From assembly GCA_017439545.1 (NCBI GenBank), contig JAFSIW010000051.1:1-64000 (forward strand): DNA of 64,000 nucleotides, given 5' to 3'. Origin of the DNA: Clostridia bacterium. Lineage in GTDB: Bacteria; Bacillota; Clostridia; Oscillospirales; Acutalibacteraceae. Under the pieces are notes generated by a model. That model saw only the letters and a program-made list of their open reading frames with translations. It was not told the DNA's origin and did no database searches. Positions 24,190-32,176 of the stretch are shown piece by piece (within the stretch, counting starts at the first letter, position 1; each line of letters begins with the position of its first letter). Position numbers and translations under genes: made by a program.

Positions 24190-26544
24190 TTAGTCCAGAC
24201 GGAGATATACATTGAGGATTCGTTTCGCACACGCTTCCAGATCTGCCCGAGTGAGTTCTCCGTTTTTCATTGCCGCCATCAGGTCATCGGGATAGCCGAC
24301 AGGCATTTTCATATCGTTGCCGGCTTTCACCTCATATACCGGATTGTATTTTTGGCACCAGTCGGTGGTAACCATGCCCCTGAAACCCCATTCTTCCCGC
24401 AAAATTCCGGTGAGCAGGTCATAACTTTCGCTGGTATGGATGCCATTGATTAGGTTGTAGGAAGACATGATAGACCACGGGTCGGCCTCTTTCACACAAA
24501 TTTCAAACCCTCTCAGGTAAATCTCCCGTAACGCCCGCTCCGACACACGAGAATCGCTATGGGTTCGCCGAAATTCCTTGTTATTGCAAGCAAAATGTTT
24601 GGCAGAACAACCGATGTTCTGGGATTGCATCCCCCGTACCATAGCAGCCGCCATTTTACCGGAAACCACCGGATCCTCCGAATAATACTCGAAATTGCGT
24701 CCACACAAGGGGTTGCGATGGATGTTGAGAGCAGGTGTCAACCAAATAGCCAAATTATTTTCCTTTAGTTCCTTGCCACCGTCAACCCCAACTTCTTCCA
24801 CCAAGGGAGTGTTCCACGTGCAGGCGAGCAGCGTAGCGCACGGCCAAGCGGTAGTGGGAATCTCGCAGTCTTCACTAAGCCGCAGACCTGCAGGGCCGTC
24901 GGCGGTGGGAACGCCCGGTATGTCTAACCGTTTCAGTCCTGCAAAACAAGCGGTGTTGCACACCCCCGTGCAATCGGAACCACCCATGAAAACACACAAC
25001 TCCTCATCGGTAAATTGGGCAACAAACTGCTCCATGGTAATGGTTTCCCCTACTTGGGATAAGCCGGTAACCGACTCAGGCGGCAAGGCCTCCGACCCAG
25101 CAGACGGCTCAAAATGATGTTGGGCTTGGCCTTGGGGCAAGGCTTGATAACTGCCGTCTGCCAACAACCGACGAGGTAATGCCACAGGCACACACCGTGC
25201 GGTTAATTGTTCTATTACACGGTCGGTATCTTCTACGTGCGCCCAATCCATCACTGTGGTGGTTGCGCAGGATGTGCCTATATGCAACTGATAAACCCCT
25301 TTTTCTAACACGTAAGCGCTTTTTTGAATGACACCCATATCATCAAAGGACGCCATATAGTACACAGGGAAGGTAACGGTTACCCTTTGCGCTTCTCCCG
25401 GTTGCAACAACTTTGTTTTGGCAAAACCACACAATCCTTTTTGAGGTTTGCTAAGCAACCCTTGCGGTGCGCCGACGTATACCTGCACCACCTCTTTGCC
25501 TGCAACCTCACCTGTGTTGGTAACGGTTACCTGTACGGTAACGGTTTCCTCTTCTTCCCAGGCAACAGGTTCGCTCAATTGGAAGGAAGTGTAAGAAAGG
25601 CCGTATCCAAAGGGGTAAATAACATGGTCTTTTTGGTCGGGAATGGTATCAAAATACCGATAGCCAACAAAAATATCTTCTTCATAGTTCACATAGTCGG
25701 GACTTTGGTTAAACCCCGCCGAAGAGGGATAAGCATCAAAAGAATCAGCAAAGGTGTCGGTCAATTTACCGGAGGGGTTTACGTCACCCATTAAGATATC
25801 ACCAACGGCGTTACCGCCCTCCATACCGCCTTGCCAGCTAAGCAACACCCCTTGAATATCCGGGTCGTTGGCAAACCAAGTGGTATCTACCACACCGCCA
25901 ACGTTCATTACAATCACACACTTGGCAAAGCGAGCCTTTACGGTTTGCACAAGTTCCATTTCTTGGTCAGAAAGGTAGTAATCTCCCTTTTCGGGCACCC
26001 GTTCCCATCCCTCACCGGAATGGCGGGTAATCACAACCACGGCGGTGTCAGCAAAGGCGGCGGCTTGTTCCATTAGTTCTTTCGGCACAGGAATTTCTTT
26101 TACCACGTGTTTTCGATGAAATTTCCCGATTTCGGTTTCTTGTTCAATCCCATCTTTTATGGCAACAACCTTGGGAAATTCCGTTTCCCAGATTTTCGCC
26201 AATTCTTTTTTGCGGTTTTCCACGTACGTTTTGTAAAATTGCTCCAACGGCTCGAACAATTGGGCTTTCTCCCGCAAGCCGTCACAAATGTTGCGGGTGT
26301 AGGCACAGTATACATCGCCGCTGCCTAAACCGCCTTTGACGTAGTTGACCGAGCCGTGACCGAACAAGGCAACCTTGCTCCCCTTAGCCAAGGGAAGTAC
26401 ACCATTGTGGTTTTTAAGCAGTACCATACCCTCACCTGCGGCCTTTCTGGACAAAGCAATATGTTCTAAACCGCCGGTAACACACCGACCGTCCTCTCCT
26501 AAAGGTTTACAGGGTTGACATTGAATGCGAGCAAATTTTTTCAT
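24190..26544 (-). CDS. Glycoside hydrolase family 3, circularly permuted beta-glucosidase type
   Basis: 784 residues from ATG 26544, no signal peptide, so cytoplasmic. Domain order is reversed from standard GH3. The alpha/beta sandwich comes first ('GMVLLKNHNGVLPL' about 40, 'GEGWERVPEKGDYYLSDQEMELV' about 175, 'NPSGKLTDTF' about 253). A fibronectin-like domain follows ('PFGYGLSYTSF' about 303, 'VTVTNTGEVAGKEVVQVYV' about 325). The TIM barrel comes last ('TADGPAGLR' about 530, 'ALNIHRNPLCGRNFEYYSEDP' about 585, 'SAKHFACNNKE' about 625, catalytic nucleophile Asp in 'GMVTTDWC' about 720). Such permuted GH3 enzymes are known from rumen Clostridia such as Ruminococcus albus. It probably hydrolyses imported oligosaccharides. 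Start supported by GGAGAATAGT just upstream. Divergent from the AraC gene. Confidence 0.92.
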   Translation of the reverse strand: MKKFARIQCQPCKPLGEDGRCVTGGLEHIALSRKAAGEGMVLLKNHNGVLPLAKGSKVALFGHGSVNYVKGGLGSGDVYCAYTRNICDGLREKAQLFEPLEQFYKTYVENRKKELAKIWETEFPKVVAIKDGIEQETEIGKFHRKHVVKEIPVPKELMEQAAAFADTAVVVITRHSGEGWERVPEKGDYYLSDQEMELVQTVKARFAKCVIVMNVGGVVDTTWFANDPDIQGVLLSWQGGMEGGNAVGDILMGDVNPSGKLTDTFADSFDAYPSSAGFNQSPDYVNYEEDIFVGYRYFDTIPDQKDHVIYPFGYGLSYTSFQLSEPVAWEEEETVTVQVTVTNTGEVAGKEVVQVYVGAPQGLLSKPQKGLCGFAKTKLLQPGEAQRVTVTFPVYYMASFDDMGVIQKSAYVLEKGVYQLHIGTSCATTTVMDWAHVEDTDRVIEQLTARCVPVALPRRLLADGSYQALPQGQAQHHFEPSAGSEALPPESVTGLSQVGETITMEQFVAQFTDEELCVFMGGSDCTGVCNTACFAGLKRLDIPGVPTADGPAGLRLSEDCEIPTTAWPCATLLACTWNTPLVEEVGVDGGKELKENNLAIWLTPALNIHRNPLCGRNFEYYSEDPVVSGKMAAAMVRGMQSQNIGCSAKHFACNNKEFRRTHSDSRVSERALREIYLRGFEICVKEADPWSIMSSYNLINGIHTSESYDLLTGILREEWGFRGMVTTDWCQKYNPVYEVKAGNDMKMPVGYPDDLMAAMKNGELTRADLEACAKRILNVYLRLD

Positions 26545-26674
26545 ACTATTCTCCATTCTGCCGCCAACACGTCCCACAAACAGAAATGAACACGTGCTGC
26601 GTAGCGGTGATTTTTTCAATTATATCATACCAAAGTATTGCTTTTTAAAATACGAGGTGATATAATCACAATAA

Positions 26675-26748
26675 CATCATAAATCATAAATTTGAATTTG
26701 TAAAATTGATTTTAGTTTAATTTTTAATGTTTTGGTCGTTTTTATGAC
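26675..26748 (-). repeat. 74-bp promoter-region repeat, copy 2 (GH3-AraC intergenic)
   Basis: Second copy of the element at 23999-24071, again upstream of a minus-strand gene (131 bases before the GH3 start). It also lies between the divergent GH3 and AraC genes. Likely promoter/operator DNA for the adjacent regulator; inference from position and conservation. Confidence 0.85.
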
Positions 26749-26780
26749 AAATTTTTTTTTGCAAAAGAGAGTGGTTCTTT

Positions 26781-27581
26781 ATGGCTACGAACAATCCCCT
26801 ATTGTCTATCGATCACATCGAAGGTGCGATTACCACGCGTTTTGCGAAAGGGGTTCGTTTTTTCGGAGAAAAGCATGAAATGTGGGAAATCGATTGTGTA
26901 ATTAACGGTGAATTGGAAATCACCTCCGAAACCGAAGTTTTTCGTTGCAGAGCATACGAAATAGTGATTCATCCTGCGTGGTATTTTCATACCAGTTATT
27001 GCGAAAGTTCCCAAATAGTGGAAGTCCTTTCGGTTAGTTTTTACGTAGCTGAGGGCGACACAATAATGCCACGAGGAAAACACCGACTCAACAAAAGCGA
27101 AAAATCACTGATTGATATCATAAAAGCCAAAATTGAAAATAGACCTAATAACGCGATCACTTTTATTGCTGAAGATAAAGCGTGCTTGCAAATTATACGA
27201 AATTCGGTGGAATCTCTTTTCCTTTCCATTTGTTCTCGGGATGCCAAATCCTCCAGCCCCCGAGAAGAGCAGGATGCAAAGCTTTTTTCGGACATTGCCT
27301 ACTATCTCAAAACCAAGGTAGACGATGCCCTAAACGTGGAACAAATTTGTCGCGATTGTGGGATTGGAAGAACGGCACTCAAAATGCTGTTCACCCGCTT
27401 TGCCGGTGAAGGGGTAATGAAATACTATAATTGGTTAAGAGTTAAACGAGCCATGGAACTAATTGAACAAGGGTATCAAATGAAAACCATATCCGAGATC
27501 ATGAATTTCTCATCACAATATTACTTTTCCAATTTTTTTCGCCGCCAAACAGGTGTGCCGCCAACAAAATATTCAAAATAA
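26781..27581 (+). CDS. AraC family transcriptional regulator
   Basis: 266 residues. N-terminal cupin-like sensor domain (about 10-110; 'HEMWEIDCVINGELEITSETEVFRCRAYEIVIHPAWYFH'). C-terminal AraC HTH pair (about 170-262; 'ALNVEQICRDCGIGRTALKMLFTRFAGEGVMKYYNWLRVKRAMELI' and 'KTISEIMNFSSQYYFSNFFRRQTGVPPTKYSK'). Known family members bind a sugar and activate nearby glycan-use genes. It is divergent from the GH3 gene, and the shared 74-bp repeat suggests that it controls both GH3 and the giant dockerin protein. Ribosome site gagag precedes the ATG. Confidence 0.9.
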   Translation: MATNNPLLSIDHIEGAITTRFAKGVRFFGEKHEMWEIDCVINGELEITSETEVFRCRAYEIVIHPAWYFHTSYCESSQIVEVLSVSFYVAEGDTIMPRGKHRLNKSEKSLIDIIKAKIENRPNNAITFIAEDKACLQIIRNSVESLFLSICSRDAKSSSPREEQDAKLFSDIAYYLKTKVDDALNVEQICRDCGIGRTALKMLFTRFAGEGVMKYYNWLRVKRAMELIEQGYQMKTISEIMNFSSQYYFSNFFRRQTGVPPTKYSK

Positions 27582-27585
27582 TAAA

Positions 27586-27624
27586 AAGAGCTATTAGATT
27601 TCGTACAAAAATCTAATAGCTCTT
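27586..27624 (+). terminator. Rho-independent terminator of the AraC gene
   Basis: Perfect 16-bp stem aagagctattagattt / aaatctaatagctctt, 7-base loop and T-rich tail, directly after the stop. Confidence 0.9.
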
Positions 27625-27651
27625 AATTTTATTTATGAATAATTTTCAGAT

Positions 27652-27669
27652 GTTGCCAAAACGTTGCCA
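27652..27669 (-). promoter_or_regulatory. Tandem TGGCAAC-N4-TGGCAAC site (copy 2)
   Basis: Plus-strand gttgcca at 27652-27658 and 27663-27669, the same 11-base period as the pair in the purC leader (11788-11805). Both lie on the minus strand of a purine-gene region: purC 5' leader and guaA 3' flank. Could be a regulator operator or recombinase arm sites. Confidence 0.4.
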
Positions 27670-27728
27670 CGAGGCTTTTTCGAACCTCAATAAACCAGTG
27701 TTTATGCGGGTTTTCAGCGTTTTTGGTA

Positions 27729-28706
27729 TTATTCCCACTCAATGGTACCGATCGGCTTGGGTGTTAAGTCATACAACACACGGTTAATGCCTTCCACCTC
27801 ATGGGTGATACGATCGGTGATGTGGTGCAGTAAAGCATAGGGGATTTCTTCAATGGTAGCGGTCATGGCGTCGCTGGTATTGACCGCGCGAATGATAGCA
27901 GGCCATCCTTCGTAGCGTTTGCCGTCACGCACGCCAACGCTCTTTACGTCGGGTACGGCAATGAAGTATTGCCAAACTTTACCCGCCAGGCCATTCTTAT
28001 CAAATTCCTCACGAAGAATGGCATCAGCTTCCCGCAGGGCAGCCAAACGGTCGCGGGTAATAGCACCAAGGCAACGAACACCAAGTCCGGGACCCGGGAA
28101 CGGTTGACGGTAAACCATGGCATGAGGCAAGCCGAGGGCTTCACCGACCACACGAACTTCGTCTTTATAAAGCAGGGCAACCGGCTCAACCAATTCCATT
28201 TCCATATCTTCGGGTAGACCGCCAACATTGTGGTGAGCCTTTACGCCGTCGGATTCCAGAATATCGGGATAAATGGTGCCTTGTGCCAAGAAAGAAATAC
28301 CTTCTAATTTAGAGGATTCTTCATCAAATACCTTAATGAATTCGCCGCCGATGATCTTGCGCTTCTTCTCGGGCTCGCTCACCCCTGCCAGCAAATCCAA
28401 AAAACGGTCGGTGGCATCTACGTAGATCAAGTTGGCGTCCAATTCCTTGCCGAACACTTCAATAACCTGTTCGCTTTCGCCTTTACGCATCAAGCCATGA
28501 TTTACGTGCACACAAACCAGTTGCTTACCGATGGCCTTAATCAGCAATGCGGCAACCACCGAGCTGTCTACCCCGCCGCTCAACGCCAGCAACACTTTTT
28601 TGTCGCCAACTTGCGCACGAACAGCAGCAACTTGTTCCTCGATGAACGCATCAGCCAATGCCTTGGTGGTAATGCGTTCCATACTGTCTGGTCTAACAAT
28701 GGACAT
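27729..28706 (-). CDS. guaA: GMP synthase, ATP-pyrophosphatase subunit (no amidotransferase domain)
   Basis: Converts XMP to GMP using ATP and ammonia. 325 residues: only the PP-loop synthetase and dimerisation domains of GuaA. P-loop 'LALSGGVDSSVVAALL' at about 40-55, 'AQGTIYPDILES' near 142, 'HHNVGGLP' near 158, 'RQPFPGPGLGVRCLGAI' near 199, and a C-terminal 'RAVNTSDAMTATIEEIPY...GINRVLYDLTPKPIGTIEWE' essentially complete. The about 190-residue glutaminase domain at the N-terminus of bacterial GuaA is absent: the gene has its own start with GGAGGAATTTTC before it and follows ddh by 38 bases. This resembles the archaeal split enzyme (GuaAb). It must use free ammonia or a partner glutaminase encoded elsewhere. 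Confidence 0.9.
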   Translation of the reverse strand: MSIVRPDSMERITTKALADAFIEEQVAAVRAQVGDKKVLLALSGGVDSSVVAALLIKAIGKQLVCVHVNHGLMRKGESEQVIEVFGKELDANLIYVDATDRFLDLLAGVSEPEKKRKIIGGEFIKVFDEESSKLEGISFLAQGTIYPDILESDGVKAHHNVGGLPEDMEMELVEPVALLYKDEVRVVGEALGLPHAMVYRQPFPGPGLGVRCLGAITRDRLAALREADAILREEFDKNGLAGKVWQYFIAVPDVKSVGVRDGKRYEGWPAIIRAVNTSDAMTATIEEIPYALLHHITDRITHEVEGINRVLYDLTPKPIGTIEWE

Positions 28707-28744
28707 GAAAATTCCTCCTATATTATAAACGAATCATAAACAGA

Positions 28745-29728
28745 TTAAAGCAGGTTTTTCCTTTGTTCCTCCGACGTGGCAGGGTGCAACAACCCGGGAG
28801 CGATATCAAACACGGTCTTGCAACCGCACTCCCCTTTTTGAGACAACCGATACGCTGCTCTGGCGTACGCTACCAACACGCTGGACGTAAACTCGGGGTT
28901 AGAATCCAAATTCAGTTTATATTCAATAACATGCTTGCTTTCATTATTTAGCCCCGTAGTACCGCAACGGAACACCACACCGCCGTGAGGAATACCGCTG
29001 TGATTGGCATTCAGTTCCTCCATAGAGATAAAGTGAACGGTGGTATCGTAATCAGCAAAATAGTTGGGCATGGTTACAATTGCTTGTTCAATGGCCGCTA
29101 AATCGGCGCCGTCCTTTGCTACTACAAAACATTCACGAACGTGTTTTTGACGAGTGGTCAACACGGGGTTTTCACCGTTTCGCACCTGTTCCATTGCTTC
29201 ATCAACAGGAATTGTGTACTGACGGGCATCCAGCACGCCGTCAATGCGGCGAATGGCATCGGAATGACCTTGGCTAACCCCTTTGCCCCAGAAGGTATAA
29301 TCGGCGCCTGTGGGCAGAATAGCTTGCCCCATCAAACGATTCAATGAAAACAAGCCGGGATCCCAACCAACCGAAATAATACCGATTTTACCACTTTCTG
29401 TACAAGCGGCATCCACATTGGCGAAGTGTTCGGGGATTTTGGCATGGGTATCAAAACTGTCGATCACATTAAAATACCGCGCCATTTCTGGAGTCTGAGT
29501 AGGCAGGTCGTTGGCACTGCCACCGCATAAAATCATTACATCAATTTGGCCCTGCATTTCTACGGCTTGATCCATATGATAAACGGGAATATCAGTAGCC
29601 GTTGTTATGCTTTTGGGATCACGACGGGTAAACAAAGCAACACATTCCATGTCATCGGTATGGGTAACGGCGCTTTCTACCCCTCTACCTAAATTTCCGT
29701 ATCCTGCAATCGCAACTTTGATTTTCAT
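28745..29728 (-). CDS. ddh: meso-Diaminopimelate D-dehydrogenase
   Basis: NADP-dependent enzyme that makes meso-diaminopimelate from tetrahydrodipicolinate in one step, for lysine and peptidoglycan. 327 residues from ATG 29728 (usual length about 325). Rossmann motif 'VAIAGYGNLGRGVESAV' at residues 4-20, 'LFTRRDPKSI' (NADP phosphate contact) near 35, 'CGGSANDLPTQTPEMA' near 70, 'VIDSFDTHAKIPEHF' near 90, 'ISVGWDPGLFSLNRL' near 120 and 'GKGVSQGHSDAIRRIDGV' near 147 are diagnostic. Start chosen for AGGTGAAAGT upstream. Transcribed from a perfect promoter, probably together with guaA downstream. Confidence 0.95.
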   Translation of the reverse strand: MKIKVAIAGYGNLGRGVESAVTHTDDMECVALFTRRDPKSITTATDIPVYHMDQAVEMQGQIDVMILCGGSANDLPTQTPEMARYFNVIDSFDTHAKIPEHFANVDAACTESGKIGIISVGWDPGLFSLNRLMGQAILPTGADYTFWGKGVSQGHSDAIRRIDGVLDARQYTIPVDEAMEQVRNGENPVLTTRQKHVRECFVVAKDGADLAAIEQAIVTMPNYFADYDTTVHFISMEELNANHSGIPHGGVVFRCGTTGLNNESKHVIEYKLNLDSNPEFTSSVLVAYARAAYRLSQKGECGCKTVFDIAPGLLHPATSEEQRKNLL

Positions 29729-29759
29729 ACTTTCACCTATAACACAAATATGATAAAAA

Positions 29760-29788
29760 ATTATACTCCAATTTTTTTCGTATGTCAA
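29760..29788 (-). promoter_or_regulatory. Sigma-A promoter of ddh-guaA
   Basis: Minus strand perfect TTGACA (29783-29788), 17-base spacer, perfect TATAAT (29760-29765). Confidence 0.85.
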
Positions 29789-29810
29789 CACTTTTCGTAT
29801 CGCAAAATCG

Positions 29811-29838
29811 TTGACAAATCCATTTTTTTTGGTATGAT
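29811..29838 (+). promoter_or_regulatory. Sigma-A promoter of the phosphopantetheinyl transferase gene
   Basis: TTGACA (29811-29816), 16-base spacer, TATGAT (29833-29838). Divergent from the ddh promoter, 22 bases apart. Confidence 0.7.
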
Positions 29839-29887
29839 AACGATAAGATCAATCATTTGTTCCATTATAAAAAAAACGGAGGTTTCT

Positions 29888-30556
29888 ATGATCTATTTTG
29901 CCGATGCCACTGCATTTTGCACAGAGGATTCTCAATGGCAACCGTTGCTTTCGCAGTCGAGAAAAAGACGAATGCTCGCCGTCAAGCAGTCCGAAGATCA
30001 ACAGCGATCATTAGCAGTGGAGCTTTTACTTTGTTTTGCCATAAAAAACGAATACCCCGCGATAAAACTTCCGGCAGCTTATCACTACGACAACAAAGGG
30101 AAACCGATTTCCGATATGGATGGTATTTATTTTAGCTTAAGCCATTCAGGACGATACGTTGCCTGCGCCATATCCCCCTACCCCATTGGAATTGATATTC
30201 AGTGGCAAAAAGAAACCTCTCAAAAGGTCATCGAAAAAGTGCTAACCAAAAATCAGATTGAGATGATTCGCTCAATGCCGCAAAAAAAGCAAGCTGACGC
30301 CTATTATGATTTTTGGTGCTTGAAAGAGGCGCTTTATAAAGTGACGAATGAAGGTTCTGTTCGACAACCCACCGAATTTGAATTCTCCAACCAGGGCGGC
30401 AGATTGGGAATCAGCAAAGGGGAACTGAATTTGCGCAACTATTCCACCGTACCGGGATACAGTTTAGGAGCATGCGTCCATGGTCCTCTCCCCCATTGTA
30501 TTTTTGAAGTTTCAACAGAGAAAATCGAAGAGTTATTGTCAAACAACGAATGCTAA
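29888..30556 (+). CDS. 4'-Phosphopantetheinyl transferase, Sfp type
   Basis: Transfers phosphopantetheine from CoA to a conserved Ser of acyl or peptidyl carrier proteins. 222 residues, the Sfp length. Landmarks: 'YFSLSHSGRYVACAIS' (about 83-97), 'PIGIDIQWQ' with the Mg-binding Asp (about 101-109), and 'YYDFWCLKEALYKVTNEGS' (about 140-160), the W-x-x-K-E-A motif. Start chosen at MIYFADAT, behind acggaggtttct; the frame is open further upstream but without a ribosome site. No NRPS/PKS gene is nearby, so its carrier-protein partner is unknown; it may serve fatty-acid ACP or a distant cluster. Own promoter and terminator. Confidence 0.88.
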   Translation: MIYFADATAFCTEDSQWQPLLSQSRKRRMLAVKQSEDQQRSLAVELLLCFAIKNEYPAIKLPAAYHYDNKGKPISDMDGIYFSLSHSGRYVACAISPYPIGIDIQWQKETSQKVIEKVLTKNQIEMIRSMPQKKQADAYYDFWCLKEALYKVTNEGSVRQPTEFEFSNQGGRLGISKGELNLRNYSTVPGYSLGACVHGPLPHCIFEVSTEKIEELLSNNEC

Positions 30557-30577
30557 CTCCCTATCGAGTTAGCATTC
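30548..30577 (+). terminator. Rho-independent terminator of the PPTase gene
   Basis: 12-bp stem gaatgctaactc / gagttagcattc (30548-30559, 30566-30577) followed by six T residues; the 5' arm overlaps the stop codon. Confidence 0.88.
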
Positions 30578-30593
30578 TTTTTTCTATCAATAA

Positions 30594-32120
30594 TTATTGA
30601 TTTAGATAGTCAGAAAGCGATGTGAGATCGAGCAACGAAAACGACTGCAAAATACGTGCTACCTGCCCGACAATAGTTTTGCAACCGCCGATTTGATTAC
30701 TCTCAACATTTAATGGCATTACAGGATCGTGAACACTTAATCTAAGTAACAACCATCCATCACCATGTTCGCTATCAGCACAAATCCGTATCCCCTCACG
30801 GTTGTCCGGTGCAACCGAAAACCCCTCTGTATGGATAGCAAATTGCTCCAATGCCTTTAATACTGTTTCACCGTAATTACGAAAATCCTTATCCATAATG
30901 GTAAAGCGAAGTTCCTCCGCTTCCTCGGGCTCGGGCAAGCGAGCAAAAAGGTCGGAAAGAGTTTGCCCTTGTTCTTTCAACTGCGCCATTTTAACAATGA
31001 TTCGCGTAATCAGATAGGCACCGTCATCTAAAAAGTAATTATCTTTAAAAGCAGCATGTCCACTCGTTTCAATCGCAAGAGGAGCAAACCTACCCTGCTC
31101 ACATAAAGCCATCGCCTGATTGATCACATTGCGATAGCCGCGCTTATAGCGATAATGCTCACCTTGCAGCGTTTGCTCAATAAATTGCTTTAGGCCGTCA
31201 GACGTTACGGAGTCGGTAACCACAATACCGCCTTCATTTCCTTCTAATGCCAGCGCAGATGCCAAAGCAACCAAGCGATTTCGATTAATTTCTGCTCCAT
31301 TTGCATCCACACAACCTGCACGATCCACGTCAGTATCAAAAATCACCCCTAAGTCAGCTCCGTTGGCAAGCACCGCGCTTTGAATTGAAGCCATTGCTAC
31401 TTCGTCCTCGGGATTTGGAATGTGATTTGGGAACATCCCATCCGGTTCTAAAAATACGCTACCGCTTACATCAGCACCCAGAGGTGCTAAAACGCTGGTA
31501 GCATAAAAACCGCCGGCGCCGTTACCGGCGTCAACGACAATATGAAAGCCGTTCAGCGGTTGATCCTTCTCATCAACGCCAACACCGTCAGCAATCATTT
31601 TACGAAGATTCGCGGCGTATTCTGTCATATAACCGCAAATAATTACCTCGCCGCCTTCGCACAAGGGCGGAGTTTTATTATCTGCACAAAAAGATAAAAT
31701 TTCAGAAATATCCGCACCTTGCAAGCCACCGTCAACCGCAAAAAACTTGAGACCATTCAGATGATACGGATGATGACTTGCAGTAATTTGGATGGTACCG
31801 TCCACAGGATGATCCACCGTGATCATAAACATAGACGGCGTAGATGCCAAACCGCAATTTAAAATTTTGCATCCGTAGCGCAAGGCACTGCGAAACACAG
31901 CACTTTGAATACGATTGGCAGAGATGCGACTATCGTGACCAACCGCAATTGTCAACTGAGAAACAGGCTTATTTTGCTTGTTAGACAGCCAGAGCAGAAA
32001 ACCGGCTGTAATGGCTTCAACAACGGGATCTGTCAGCGTAACAGCGCCCTTGGGCGTTTCAACCGCAATACCGCGAACATCTGTTCCGCTTTTATACGAC
32101 TGCCAAGTAATTTGTTCCAT
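30594..32120 (-). CDS. Phosphomannomutase/phosphoglucomutase family protein
   Basis: Alpha-D-phosphohexomutase superfamily, interconverting hexose 1- and 6-phosphates, 508 residues in four domains. 'SGTDVRGIA' (11-19), active-site phosphoserine loop 'QITASHHPYHLNGLKFF' (about 114-130), Mg-binding 'VIFDTDVDRAGCVD' (about 262-275), sugar-binding 'AIETSGHAAFKDNYFLDDGAY' (about 350-370) and C-terminal phosphate-binding 'APDNREGIRI' (about 445). The catalytic loop reads TASHHP instead of the usual TASHNP. It supplies sugar phosphates for envelope polysaccharides; the exact sugar cannot be told. Convergent with the PPTase gene and followed by no close partner. Confidence 0.9.
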   Translation of the reverse strand: MEQITWQSYKSGTDVRGIAVETPKGAVTLTDPVVEAITAGFLLWLSNKQNKPVSQLTIAVGHDSRISANRIQSAVFRSALRYGCKILNCGLASTPSMFMITVDHPVDGTIQITASHHPYHLNGLKFFAVDGGLQGADISEILSFCADNKTPPLCEGGEVIICGYMTEYAANLRKMIADGVGVDEKDQPLNGFHIVVDAGNGAGGFYATSVLAPLGADVSGSVFLEPDGMFPNHIPNPEDEVAMASIQSAVLANGADLGVIFDTDVDRAGCVDANGAEINRNRLVALASALALEGNEGGIVVTDSVTSDGLKQFIEQTLQGEHYRYKRGYRNVINQAMALCEQGRFAPLAIETSGHAAFKDNYFLDDGAYLITRIIVKMAQLKEQGQTLSDLFARLPEPEEAEELRFTIMDKDFRNYGETVLKALEQFAIHTEGFSVAPDNREGIRICADSEHGDGWLLLRLSVHDPVMPLNVESNQIGGCKTIVGQVARILQSFSLLDLTSLSDYLNQ

Positions 32121-32141
32121 AGTGTAACCCTCTCAATTCAT

Positions 32142-32173
32142 AAAAAGCACGTAACACAAGTTACGTGCTTTTT
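32142..32173 (-). terminator. Terminator between the second TasA-like pair and the phosphohexomutase
   Basis: Perfect 14-bp stem aaaaagcacgtaac / gttacgtgcttttt with a tetraloop, just after the stop of the 32177-32722 gene on the minus strand. Confidence 0.85.
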
Positions 32174-32176
32174 ATC

